Below are positions 18,036 through 25,966 of a DNA stretch of 42,251 nucleotides, one piece after another. The notes under the pieces are model-generated. The model worked only from the letters and a program-made list of their open reading frames with translations. It did no database searches and was not told the origin of the DNA. The position numbers and the translations under genes were made by a program. The DNA is from Fischerella muscicola PCC 7414 (GTDB taxonomy: Bacteria > Cyanobacteriota > Cyanobacteriia > Cyanobacteriales > Nostocaceae). Location of the stretch: contig NZ_AJLK01000126.1 of NCBI RefSeq assembly GCF_000317205.1, forward strand, positions 1 to 42,251. Direction: 5' to 3'. How positions within the stretch are numbered: the first letter of the stretch is position 1; each line of letters begins with the position of its first letter.

Positions 18036-18063
18036 GAAATATCTGCAAAAATGCACATATTGT
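18022..18063 (+). promoter_or_regulatory. Possible divergent NtcA promoter towards the HEAT-repeat gene
   Basis: The same NtcA box also has TATTGT (18058-18063), a TAN3T match, 22 bases downstream on the plus strand. One symmetric box could therefore drive both nirA and the divergent nirB-like gene. Only three bases of TAN3T are fixed, so chance is a serious alternative. Confidence 0.4.
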
Positions 18064-18086
18064 ATTAAAAGTATGCATTTAGTGCA
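18044..18086 (-). promoter_or_regulatory. Candidate NtcB (LysR-type) binding sites
   Basis: TGCA-N5-TGCA at 18074-18086 and TGCA-N4-TGCA at 18044-18055 lie just upstream of the NtcA box with respect to nirA. The first is also a T-N11-A LysR motif. TGCA-N5-TGCA is, as far as I recall, the NtcB site pattern reported for Synechococcus nirA. The ntcB gene is 2 kb away. Confidence 0.6.
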
Positions 18087-18198
18087 TTGAATATAAGCGA
18101 GAAATCGCCGTAAAGCGCTTGAATAATTGCGATCGCGAGTATTTGTTATGTGTTGATTGTTGTTTGTTGATTGTTGTACGCTGCGGAAAGCAACAATC

Positions 18199-18220
18199 GC
18201 CAAGGATTAAAATCCTTGGC
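18199..18220. repeat. Hairpin GCCAAGGAT/ATCCTTGGC
   Basis: Perfect 9-bp arms around a TAAA loop, in the leader region of the HEAT-repeat gene. It is followed by heptamers (ACTAACT units, 18260-18308) that run right up to the GTG start. Could be a dispersed repeat or an attenuator-like element. Confidence 0.45.
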
Positions 18221-18308
18221 TCATAGACAAAGTCGTCTCAAGATAACTAAATCAAGTATTACTAACTACTGCACGCCCCTACTAACTACTAACCACTAAC
18301 TACTAACA

Positions 18309-19523
18309 GTGAATAATATCAACCAGCTTTTATTGCAAGCACAAGCAGCACAAGATACTGCTGACTGGCAGTTGTTAATTCAATATCTGCATAAGTTAAT
18401 TCTAGAAAAGAAACCAAAAAACTTAGAAATGCTAGAAAACCAAGCAGAAGTGCTAAAATTAGCACTTTCAGTTCTGGTAGTGGGGGATTTTCAGCAACGC
18501 TGGGAAATAGCCAAGGTGATTAAGTATCTGGGAGCGATCGCTATTCCCCCATTGATAGAGATATTGACGGATGAAGAGGCAGAAGAAGAACTGCGCTGGT
18601 ATGCAGCACGCCTTTTAGGAGAATTTCAACACCCTAATGCAATTTCTGCCCTAGTAGAATTACTGAAAACAGAAGATGACGAAGACCTCAGGGCAATGGC
18701 AGTATCCGCGCTGGGACAAATGGGTACACTTGCGATTGCTGCCTTAACAGAACTTTTGAGAGATAGCGAAACACGGTTGTTAGCAGTACGATCGCTATCC
18801 CTGATCCGTCATCAAGAAGTTATTACACCTTTATTGAGTGTAGTAGAAGATACCTCAGCGGCTGTTCGCGCTACTGCAATTGAAGCTCTTGGTAGCTTTC
18901 ACGATGAACGTGTACCACCAGTACTGATACGGGCGTTGGATGATATTGCTGCCCCGGTGCGGCGAGAAGCTGTACAGGGTTTGAGCTTCCGCCCAGAATT
19001 ACGCGACACATTAGATTTAGTCACAAAACTGCAACCCAAACTCTACGACTTTAATCTGGAGGTTTGTTGTACGGCCGCAGTTGCTTTATCCCGTATAGGT
19101 GGTGACGATGTTGCTAAGTATTTATTTCAGGTACTAATGTCACCCCATACACCAGTAAAACTACAAATGGAATCTATTCGCGCTTTAAGCTGGATGGAAA
19201 CGCCTTCTAGTTTGGAATACCTCTGCACAGCGCTTAACCAACTAGAATCAGTAGCACTATGTCAGGAAATTGTAACTGTTCTGGGACGCATCAAACAACC
19301 ACAGTTAACGCCAATAGCAACGGAGATATTATTGGCAATACTGCAAAAACAGCACCCAGCGCCCGAAAATGCCGCATTTAAAGGAGTCCTCGCTTTATCA
19401 TTAGGACAATTAGGCAGAAACGAAGCTAAAGAAGCTTTAATTGCCCTAACAAAAGATGCTGATGAACTAGTGAGACTACATGCGATCGCAGCCTTGAGGA
19501 ATCTTGAACTGAAAAGAGAGTGA
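18309..19523 (+). CDS. nirB: HEAT-repeat protein, NirB-like
   Basis: 404 residues made almost entirely of alpha-helical HEAT/PBS-lyase-type repeats of about 30 residues (for example ALVELLKTEDDEDLRAMAVSA, VVEDTSAAVRATAIEALGSF in part). No signal peptide or membrane segment, so cytosolic. Such repeats serve protein binding. The position, divergent from nirA and directly upstream of ntcB, matches nirB of Synechococcus and its Anabaena counterpart, required for full nitrite reductase activity; the symbol rests on context and is the weak part of the call. The start is GTG at 18309 with an in-frame stop 10 bases upstream and no Shine-Dalgarno, since heptamer repeats abut it. The stop codon is followed at once by G-rich repeats. 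Confidence 0.75.
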   Translation: MNNINQLLLQAQAAQDTADWQLLIQYLHKLILEKKPKNLEMLENQAEVLKLALSVLVVGDFQQRWEIAKVIKYLGAIAIPPLIEILTDEEAEEELRWYAARLLGEFQHPNAISALVELLKTEDDEDLRAMAVSALGQMGTLAIAALTELLRDSETRLLAVRSLSLIRHQEVITPLLSVVEDTSAAVRATAIEALGSFHDERVPPVLIRALDDIAAPVRREAVQGLSFRPELRDTLDLVTKLQPKLYDFNLEVCCTAAVALSRIGGDDVAKYLFQVLMSPHTPVKLQMESIRALSWMETPSSLEYLCTALNQLESVALCQEIVTVLGRIKQPQLTPIATEILLAILQKQHPAPENAAFKGVLALSLGQLGRNEAKEALIALTKDADELVRLHAIAALRNLELKRE

Positions 19524-19606
19524 GGAGTGTGGGGAGACATGGGGGACACGGGAGACAAGGGAGACACGGGAGACACGGGGGACACGGGAGACAAGGAAGA
19601 AATTAC
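19524..19606. repeat. G-rich tandem repeat (GGGGGACACGGGAGACAAGG)
   Basis: Seven or so 9-10 base units (GGGAGACAC, GGGGGACAC, GGGAGACAAG) begin within 15 bases of the nirB-like stop codon. The complement of the same unit (GTGTCCCCC/TTGTCCTCC) forms the array at 39728-39830. Confidence 0.75.
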
Positions 19607-19689
19607 CTATTTCCTGTTAAGAGTTCCCTGTTCAGAGTTAAGAGTTCCTTCTTAACCAATGACCAATGACAAATGACCACCAACCACCC

Positions 19690-19920
19690 TACCCTGACGG
19701 GAAGCCACTACCCTGCCTTAAGCCGCTACCTGCGGAAGCCGCTTCGCGTCTACGCGTCTACGTGTCTACGGGTTCGCCAGTCCCCCTACCCTTACCTTAA
19801 GCCCTCCGGGTTCGGGGGTTCGCAATCGTGACGGAAACCGCCAAGACTGCGACCCCCTCACCGCTTCGCGTCTACGCGTCTACGTGACGGAGACCGCCTT
19901 TTTGGGGGGCTGGTCTCACC
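19690..19920. repeat. Mosaic of GC-rich dispersed repeats
   Basis: A 26-bp perfect direct repeat beginning CCGCTTCGCGTCTACGCG occurs at 19739-19764 and 19861-19886. A second pair, TGACGGAAACCGCC (19829-19842) and TGACGGAGACCGCC (19885-19898), is interleaved. The composition is far more GC-rich than the surroundings. No reading frame of interest. From 19920 to 20000 the sequence returns to CACTAAC/CAACCAAC heptamers. Confidence 0.7.
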
Positions 19921-20053
19921 AACAAACAACAACCAACAAACAACTACTAACCACTAACAAATGACCACTAACAACCAACCACCAACTACCAACTATTCGC
20001 GTAAATAAGTAAACACAAAAATTGTTGTTTTGATTGCTAAAACACCATTAGAT

Positions 20054-20095
20054 GTAACAAACTCTACTAAAATGTTGCTACAAATACGTTAAGTT
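20054..20095 (+). promoter_or_regulatory. NtcA-activated promoter of ntcB
   Basis: NtcA box GTA-ACAAACTC-TAC at 20054-20067, then 22 bases, then TAAGTT (20090-20095), a TAN3T hexamer. The geometry is identical to that of the nirA promoter. Transcription would start about 30 bases before the ntcB ATG. Confidence 0.8.
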
Positions 20096-20131
20096 AGTCA
20101 AAGCCATAAATGTAATGCAGGCTACACCAAC

Positions 20132-21073
20132 ATGCGACTAGAGCAGTTGCAAGCCTTCCTAGCGATCGCGGACACCGGTAGCTTTCAAGGGGCAGCAAGA
20201 AAATGTAGTGTTACCCAATCGACTATCAGTCGCCAGATCCAGGCACTGGAAGCAGATTTGGGGTTGGAATTGTTTCACAGAACTGGTCAAGCAAAGCTGA
20301 CACTAGCTGGTGAACGCTTGTTACCCCGCGCCCGCAAAATTTGCCAAGAGTGGCAAACAGCCACCCAAGAGATAACAGATTTAGTAGCAGGAAAGCAACC
20401 TGAATTGTGTGTAGCTGTGATTCACTCGCTGTGTGCTTACTACTTGCCACCAGTATTACAACAATTTTGTCACGATTATCCCAACGTGCAACTGCGGGTA
20501 ACATCCTTGGGTAGCGATCGGGCTTTAAAAGTCCTTAAAGATGGGCTAGTAGATATGGCGATTGTCATGAATAATCGCTTTTTAACTGCTGGCAAAGAAA
20601 TGGTGGTAGAAGTTTTATATGATGAACCGATAAAAGTTCTGGTCGGGGCCAATCACCCTTTAGCCCAGTATGAACGCATTCCTTGGTCAGAGTTAGTTCG
20701 TTACCCGCAAGTAGTTTTTAAAGATGGTTATGGAATGCAACGCCTAGTCCAAGATCGGTTTGAACGCCTGCAAGCTACACTCCAGGCAGTTTTAGAAGTT
20801 AACACTTTGGACGCCTTTCGGGGAGTAGTGCGTCAGGGAGAATTAGTAGCTTTACTACCCAATTCAGCATTGGTAGAAGCACGTAAAGACGCAACCCTAG
20901 CGGTTCGTCCCTTAGCTAATAATAATAGTTCTGCTGACAACTCTAATTTGACTCGCCGAGTTGTGATGGTGACAACTCAAGACCGTTTGCAAATTCCTCC
21001 TATTCACCATTTTTGGCAGTTAGTGAGGGAAAATATACCACCACAAGTTGCTTTAGAGCGATCAGCTTGTTAA
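20132..21073 (+). CDS. ntcB: LysR-type activator of nitrate assimilation NtcB
   Basis: 313 residues. An N-terminal winged helix-turn-helix (MRLEQLQAFLAIADTGSF, then ARKCSVTQSTISRQIQALE) is followed by the LysR effector-binding domain (about 90-300), containing YPQVVFKDGYGMQRLV and VVRQGELVALLP. Sequence and position identify NtcB, which enhances nirA operon transcription in response to nitrite or nitrate. It would act at the TGCA sites upstream of nirA. It has its own NtcA promoter, giving a feed-forward loop from NtcA through NtcB to nirA. A run of Asn/Ser near 277-287 (NNNSSADNSN) is a small low-complexity insertion in the C-terminal domain. Confidence 0.95.
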   Translation: MRLEQLQAFLAIADTGSFQGAARKCSVTQSTISRQIQALEADLGLELFHRTGQAKLTLAGERLLPRARKICQEWQTATQEITDLVAGKQPELCVAVIHSLCAYYLPPVLQQFCHDYPNVQLRVTSLGSDRALKVLKDGLVDMAIVMNNRFLTAGKEMVVEVLYDEPIKVLVGANHPLAQYERIPWSELVRYPQVVFKDGYGMQRLVQDRFERLQATLQAVLEVNTLDAFRGVVRQGELVALLPNSALVEARKDATLAVRPLANNNSSADNSNLTRRVVMVTTQDRLQIPPIHHFWQLVRENIPPQVALERSAC

Positions 21074-21075
21074 TT

Positions 21076-21158
21076 GATAGTAGTTAGTTGTTAGTAGTTA
21101 GTTGTTGACTTTATAACCACTAACCACTAACCACTAACCACTAACCACTAACTCTTGA
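21076..21158. repeat. Heptamer arrays between ntcB and cnaT
   Basis: GTTAGTT/GTAGTTA units near 21080-21105, then five perfect CACTAAC units (21117-21152) just before the cnaT ATG. The second array is the complement of GTTAGTG units found inside the nir operon. Confidence 0.75.
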
Positions 21159-21161
21159 CCT

Positions 21162-22256
21162 ATGAGCAATACATTTCGGGAATTACTGAAAAAGGTAGGC
21201 AGTGGTAATCATACGGGAGAAAACTTAACTCGTGAGGAAGCTGCTACAGCAACTAGGATGATGCTGCTGGGTGAAGCGACACCAGCCCAAATCGGGGCTT
21301 TTTTAATTGCCCACCGCATTAAACGTCCTACGGGAGAAGAACTAGCAGGGATGCTAGATGCCTATGATCAACTTGGGCCAAAACTAGCATCTGTATCTTC
21401 TGTGCGGCCAGTGATGGTTTTAGGCATACCCTATGATGGCAGAACCCGCACAGCACCCATTAGCCCAATCACAGCCTTATTGTTAGCTACTGCTGGACAA
21501 CCAGTGGTGATGCATGGGGGCGATCGCTTACCAACCAAATATGGTTTACCTTTGGTAGAAATTTGGCAGGGTTTGGGGGTAGATTGGACTGGGTTAACGT
21601 TGGAAAAAACTCAGCAGGTGCTTGAGCAAACGGGAATTGGCTTTGTCTACACACCACAGCATTTTCCCTTAAGTCAAAGTATTTGGGAGTACCGTGACCA
21701 GTTAGGTAAGCGTCCACCTTTTGCCACAATGGAATTAATTTGGTGTCCTTATGCTGGCAATGCCCATATTGTGGCGGGGTTTGTCCATCCTCCCACAGAA
21801 GCTATGTTTCAAGACGCTTTAGCCAGACGGGGAGTAACTAATTTTACAACTGTAAAAGGATTAGAAGGTAGTTGTGATTTACCACGCGATCGCACTGCTA
21901 TTATTGGCTTGCTAACACCTGCAACCAGCAATGAAATAGAAAGATTGCATTTGGTTCCCCGTGAGTACGGCTTTACTAGCAAAAATGTACCTCTGGGTAC
22001 TACGGTCGAACTAGTAGAAGATATGCAAGCTGTACTCAAAGGAATTCCTTCTGAACTGATGGACACAGCTTTATGGAACGGTGGGTTTTACTTGTGGCGT
22101 TCTGGTATTTGTTCAGATATGCCAGCGGGTATTGCAAAGGCCAAAGAATTACTCACAACTGGTGCAGTAGCAGCCAAACTTCAAGAAGTTACTCAGACTA
22201 TCCAAAATCTAAAGTTCACAGTCCATAATTCCAAGCTATTAACTATTGACAAATGA
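21162..22256 (+). CDS. cnaT: Nitrate-assimilation protein CnaT (TrpD-like fold)
   Basis: 364 residues similar to anthranilate phosphoribosyltransferases (glycosyltransferase family 3): an N-terminal helical part (EEAATATRMMLLGEATPAQIGAFLIA region) and an alpha/beta domain. The catalytic motifs of TrpD are altered: GIPYDGRT (88-95) where TrpD has GTGGD, and MHGGDR (117-122) where TrpD has KHGNR. In Anabaena this gene (cnaT) is required for expression of the nir operon although its biochemical activity is unknown. Its place after ntcB fits. The last residues (SKLLTIDK) are encoded by TTGACAA/ATGACAA repeat units, so the C-terminus and stop codon were probably supplied by a repeat. It is convergent with the MBL-fold gene, 14 bases away. 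Confidence 0.9.
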   Translation: MSNTFRELLKKVGSGNHTGENLTREEAATATRMMLLGEATPAQIGAFLIAHRIKRPTGEELAGMLDAYDQLGPKLASVSSVRPVMVLGIPYDGRTRTAPISPITALLLATAGQPVVMHGGDRLPTKYGLPLVEIWQGLGVDWTGLTLEKTQQVLEQTGIGFVYTPQHFPLSQSIWEYRDQLGKRPPFATMELIWCPYAGNAHIVAGFVHPPTEAMFQDALARRGVTNFTTVKGLEGSCDLPRDRTAIIGLLTPATSNEIERLHLVPREYGFTSKNVPLGTTVELVEDMQAVLKGIPSELMDTALWNGGFYLWRSGICSDMPAGIAKAKELLTTGAVAAKLQEVTQTIQNLKFTVHNSKLLTIDK

Positions 22257-22270
22257 CAAACGACAAATGA

Positions 22271-23170
22271 CTATTGACCAATATCCAAAATTAACCCTTC
22301 ACGCGCAATTAAGGCTTCTGGAAAAGCAGATGCAATTTCTATTTGCACCTGATCAAGCCAATCGTCGCTATCGTCTGGGTGGTGGTGAGAAAACACTATT
22401 TGCTTGATGTTGGATGTAATAGCCAAATCTACAGCAGTTTGCCAGTGTGAATTATCAGAGTCAGTTTTGTGGAATGTGAAAGGAGTGCTGATATTAGTAA
22501 TCAGTAAATCAGCATCTTTCACTAGCTGTGTGATGCTTTCTTGCTCAGCTGTATCAATTTCCTTTTGTAAATCAGTGACATAGGCAACACTATAACTCTG
22601 CCAACTGATTTTATAGCCAATAGACTTTTGGGTTTTATTAATTAGTGCTGTTGTAATCGTCACGTCATCTAGCTTGACTACCTTACCCGGGTTCAAGTTG
22701 TGAAACTGCAATTCTGATTGCATCACCTGTAAAGGATAAGGAAAGTGGGGTAACAGCATCTGATCATATAGACATTGTTTTATTGAAGCTCCATTTGAGG
22801 CTGCTGTTCCATAGATGTGAAAACTATTTTCAGGAATAAATGCTGGGGCAAAGAATGGAAATCCTTGGATACGATTTGATTGGGAGTTAGTAAAAAATAA
22901 ATGAGCTTCTATAGGCTGCTGTTGTTTTAGCCAACTTTTACCAAGTACACGTAAACCAGTACCTCCATCAAAAACGAGGCGTTTGTTGGCTAATTGCATT
23001 TCTACACAGGCGGTATTGCCACCATAACGACTGGTATTGCTGCCTGGGGTGGGAATTAAACCCCGTACACCCCAAAATTGCACTACGAATTTTCCCTCAT
23101 GATTAGAGGATTGATTAGCTAGTTTCTGGTTTACGTAGCTCTGGGGAGACGACAGCTCAAAATTTGACAT
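22271..23170 (-). CDS. MBL-fold protein lacking the metal-binding motif
   Basis: 299 residues with the layout of a metallo-beta-lactamase-fold hydrolase of the cyclic-phosphodiesterase-like type: FWGVRGLIPTPG (33-44), RYGGNT (48-53), LVFDGGTGL (65-73), IQGFPFF (101-107) and the terminal HHHPDD (255-260). The key HxHxDH metal motif should lie just before IQGFPFF, but here it reads NSQSNR (95-100), with every ligand replaced. The later His of the NHP motif appears to be a lysine as well (INKT). I therefore infer a pseudo-enzyme, perhaps a binding or regulatory protein. The frame is intact and starts 11 bases after panD, suggesting co-transcription with panD and ppa. Confidence 0.8.
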   Translation of the reverse strand: MSNFELSSPQSYVNQKLANQSSNHEGKFVVQFWGVRGLIPTPGSNTSRYGGNTACVEMQLANKRLVFDGGTGLRVLGKSWLKQQQPIEAHLFFTNSQSNRIQGFPFFAPAFIPENSFHIYGTAASNGASIKQCLYDQMLLPHFPYPLQVMQSELQFHNLNPGKVVKLDDVTITTALINKTQKSIGYKISWQSYSVAYVTDLQKEIDTAEQESITQLVKDADLLITNISTPFTFHKTDSDNSHWQTAVDLAITSNIKQIVFSHHHPDDSDDWLDQVQIEIASAFPEALIAREGLILDIGQ

Positions 23171-23181
23171 CTTTTTTGCAA

Positions 23182-23565
23182 TTAGGTCTTACTGAGCAGG
23201 TCATCATAGTAGCGAATTTCCAAAATACAATTTTTTTCGTCCACAATGACAACAGTCGGAGAGTAAGTTTTTAACTCTTCTGTAGTAAACTGCCCGTAAG
23301 ACATTATAATCAAGCGATCGCCTATAATGCCTAGACGTGCTGCTGCACCATTGAGTTCAATCGCTCCAGAATTTGCTGAAGCTGGGATCGCATAAGTAGT
23401 AAAGCGCTCACCATTGGTAATGTTCACTACTTGAACCTGCTCATAAGGTAAGATACCAGCTTTTTCCATCAAGATGCGATCAATACTGATACTACCTACA
23501 TAGTTGAGATTAGCTGCTGTAAGAGTACAGTTGTGAATTTTTGCGAGAAGAAGGGTGCGATGCAT
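23182..23565 (-). CDS. panD: Aspartate 1-decarboxylase
   Basis: 127 residues from ATG at 23563-23565. A longer frame to 23595 exists, but the shorter start puts the self-cleavage site exactly at the family position Gly24-Ser25 (YVGSISID) and aligns Lys9, Tyr22, Arg54 and Tyr58 with known active-site residues. The zymogen cleaves itself to create a pyruvoyl group and decarboxylates aspartate to beta-alanine for pantothenate and CoA. It is 150 bases after ppa and 11 before the MBL-fold gene. No maturation factor gene is seen, in keeping with organisms lacking PanM/PanZ. Confidence 0.95.
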   Translation of the reverse strand: MHRTLLLAKIHNCTLTAANLNYVGSISIDRILMEKAGILPYEQVQVVNITNGERFTTYAIPASANSGAIELNGAAARLGIIGDRLIIMSYGQFTTEELKTYSPTVVIVDEKNCILEIRYYDDLLSKT

Positions 23566-23595
23566 TGCCTGTGGGGATTGGGGGAAGTAGGACAA

Positions 23596-23745
23596 GGGAA
23601 GGGAAGGGAGACAAACCAGACAAGGGGGAACTCACCGGTCCCTGGTGGGGATTAGGGGGCGAAGACAGACAAGGAGAACAAGACAGACAAGGGGGACAAG
23701 GAAGAGAATAAACACCAATGCCCGATCCCCAATCCCCGATCAGCT
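23596..23745. repeat. Repeats between ppa and panD
   Basis: A-G rich decamers (AGACAAGGGGG, AGACAGACAAGG) similar to those at 19524-19606, then a CCCGATCC-type unit near the ppa stop codon. Confidence 0.6.
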
Positions 23746-24258
23746 TTACTTTTTACCAGCTTGAATGCATTTTTCAACTAGAGGCATAACTTGATCAACA
23801 TCATGCCAACCAAGAATTTCTGTCACCTTTTTTTCAAGATTTTTATAAGTGCGGAAAAATTCTGCTATTTCCTCTAACCGATGGGGGGCTATGTCTTTAA
23901 TAGATTTGACGTTGGCATAGCGAGGATCTTTGTCAGGTACACAAAGGATTTTTTCGTCGCGATCGCCACCATCGATCATTTCTAACATCCCAATAGGACG
24001 TGCAGCAATTATACACCCTGGGAAGGTAGGTTCATCCATAATCACCATGCCATCAAGTGGATCCCCATCATCAGCTAAAGTGTTGGGAACAAAGCCGTAG
24101 TCATATGGATACTGCACTGATGAGTAAAGTACCCTATCTAAAGCAAAAGCTTGTAGCTCTTTGTCATACTCGTATTTATTTTTACTTCCACCCGTAATTT
24201 CAATCAGAACGTTAATTAGACCTGGCTTAGGCTGAGGGGGAATAAGGGATAAGTCCAC
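23746..24258 (-). CDS. ppa: Inorganic pyrophosphatase (soluble, family I)
   Basis: 170 residues, usual bacterial length. The signature DGDPLD (64-69), preceded by [11 protein letters not shown] (50-60), binds catalytic magnesium ions; further acidic residues DGGDRDEKI and DKDP complete the site. It hydrolyses pyrophosphate and pulls biosynthetic reactions forward, including those of CoA and nucleotide-sugar synthesis. The start is ATG at 24256-24258 with AGGAGT upstream. A hairpin lies in the leader (24285-24316). First gene of a minus-strand group with panD and the MBL-fold gene. Confidence 0.96.
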   Translation of the reverse strand: MDLSLIPPQPKPGLINVLIEITGGSKNKYEYDKELQAFALDRVLYSSVQYPYDYGFVPNTLADDGDPLDGMVIMDEPTFPGCIIAARPIGMLEMIDGGDRDEKILCVPDKDPRYANVKSIKDIAPHRLEEIAEFFRTYKNLEKKVTEILGWHDVDQVMPLVEKCIQAGKK

Positions 24259-24284
24259 AACAAAACTCCTGAGTTAATAGTAAA

Positions 24285-24316
24285 ACATGGGCGGAGCCTT
24301 GGTTGGCTCCCCGTGT
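24285..24316 (-). promoter_or_regulatory. Hairpin in the ppa leader
   Basis: GGAGCC and GGCTCC pair around a 6-base loop, extended by a nearly complementary outer stem (ACACGGG with CCCATGT). It lies 27-58 bases before the ppa start codon. It might affect ppa translation, or may terminate transcription coming from the zinc-ribbon gene. Confidence 0.4.
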
Positions 24317-24549
24317 AGAATTTTAGGGCCAAGAGGGACATATCCCAATAGGGAAAAAGGAGCGAACTTTCAAAGGGAACGTGGAACTCTGAATATACAC
24401 GGGTGTGGGGGTATAGGGGAGGAAAAAGTTTTTATTTCCTGAGTAGCGGGTGGTGTGCCGCCAGTGCGCCTGCTCTTAATTGGGAACAGGGAACAAGTTT
24501 TATTCTGTTCTCTATTCCCAATGAAATTGTTCCCTACCTAAAAGGGTTT

Positions 24550-24723
24550 TTATGGAGAAACGGTAGAAGGGGTTAAATTTTTCACTAATAACTTAGATGA
24601 TGAATTGTGCTTTTCCCAGTTCAACACAGGCATTTCTTGCCAGCAGTGACGGCAAAACCAATATATTTCAGAGCCGCGTATATGTAATAAAAGGGGACCG
24701 GAACAGCAAGGACAGTAATTCAT
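24550..24723 (-). CDS. 57-residue zinc-ribbon protein
   Basis: ATG at 24721-24723 to TAA at 24550. The sequence opens MNYCPCCSGPLLLHIRG and continues EIYWFCRHCWQEMPVL: two CxxC knuckles (C4/C7 and C24/C27) about 17 residues apart, the classic zinc-ribbon spacing. The tail (about 37-57) is Ser/Lys/Thr-rich and probably unstructured. The pattern of tryptophans and aromatic residues between the cysteines argues against chance, and the frame is preceded by a roughly 700-base AT-rich gap. Function unknown; small zinc ribbons often bind nucleic acids or proteins. I recall similar short proteins in other Nostocales but cannot verify it. Confidence 0.75.
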   Translation of the reverse strand: MNYCPCCSGPLLLHIRGSEIYWFCRHCWQEMPVLNWEKHNSSSKLLVKNLTPSTVSP

Positions 24724-25447
24724 AATTTTTTTGAAACTTTTTAACTTAAATGTGTTTATTGCAAATCAAAACAATTTCTTGATGAAGTAAATTGGCGTGA
24801 ATAAATACGTCTTGGCGATTTGACTGTTGATAGTGAAATCTCTTGCAGAACAGAGATTCAGCAAAAGTTGGGAATAATCCTAAAGTTAGATTGTGGACAA
24901 ATTGCTCTCCTGTTAGCTTGAGTTTATTTGTCGGTTATTAATCAAAGGAATTATTCACATTTGTTACGAAAAGTAACTTTTTACTACCAATTTACTTGTT
25001 TGTTTCCAAACAGAAAATTGTTTATCTACCTATAATCATCATCCAATGTAAGGATTTGATGATAATTTTTTAAAGTTTTTCTAAATTATGTAATTTTTCT
25101 CAAGTTTATAGCGAGTGTTTATTGTTTAAATGTAAATATAAATAAAACTTCCTATTCTACTCTCTAATCGGAACCTCGATTTACATCATTCTTCATGAAG
25201 TACTCATATTAATTTTCTATAATTACAAATATAAGAATAAAAATAGCAGTTTATATCTCAAGAAGTGTAAATAAGGTTTCTAGTCACTGGCCAATCTAAT
25301 ACGGAATTAAGTTCTAACTGAATATTTGCACCAGTTGTAATCAGTCGCGAAAGAATTTTCACTAGCTTAAAGCTAAAACCTGTTGGTAGCGGGTTCAAAT
25401 TTATTTCTCAGATTGATACGTGCCTTTTGACTAAGGAAGAATATAGT
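24724..25447. other. AT-rich divergent spacer
   Basis: Lies between the divergent zinc-ribbon and universal-stress genes, so it should contain both promoters. The only structure I can see is GTTAC-GAAAA-GTAAC followed by TTTTT (24963-24982), a weak terminator-like hairpin on the plus strand. No reading frame is convincing. Confidence 0.4.
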
Positions 25448-25966
25448 ATGTTTTATAAAATTTTGGTTGCCATAGACAAATCTGAAATTGGACAATGCGT
25501 TTTTGATGAAGCTCTCGCTTTAGCACAAAAACTAAATGCTAGTCTGATGTTGCTTCACGTTCTCGATCCTTTTGATGAACGTTATCCAAGTTCCATAGCT
25601 TTACACACAGACAGTCTGTATCCCAGTTTTCGCCCGGAAGCTGTCAATTACTACATGAGCCGCTGGGAAGCACTCAAACAAAAAGGTATGGAATTTTTAA
25701 AGATTTTTTATGATCAAGCGATCGCCAAAGGTGTAACAACTGAATATACCCAGAATTTTGGTGAACCAGGTAGAGTCATTTGTGAAGTAGCTCAAAGTTG
25801 GAAAGCTGACTTAATCATAATTGGTCGTCGAGGTCGTCGGGGTATCAGTGAGTTTTTCCTTGGTAGTGTAAGCAATTATGTTCTGCATCACGCTCCCTGC
25901 TCTGTTTTGACGGTACAAGGATTAATTCATGCAATTGAACCAAATAAGCTAACTGCAAAAACTTAA
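25448..25966 (+). CDS. Universal stress protein (UspA family)
   Basis: 172 residues from ATG at 25448, which is preceded by AAGGAAGA; a TTG 21 bases upstream in the same frame has no such site. It starts MFYKILVAIDKSE, the usual Usp beta-strand, and carries the nucleotide-binding pattern G-x2-G-x9-G-S in GRRGRRGISEFFLGS, so it is an ATP-binding type. An insertion of about 30 residues after LLHVLDPFDE (to about residue 85) is typical of cyanobacterial members. It probably responds to stress; the exact role is unknown. It stands alone between AT-rich spacers. Confidence 0.92.
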   Translation: MFYKILVAIDKSEIGQCVFDEALALAQKLNASLMLLHVLDPFDERYPSSIALHTDSLYPSFRPEAVNYYMSRWEALKQKGMEFLKIFYDQAIAKGVTTEYTQNFGEPGRVICEVAQSWKADLIIIGRRGRRGISEFFLGSVSNYVLHHAPCSVLTVQGLIHAIEPNKLTAKT

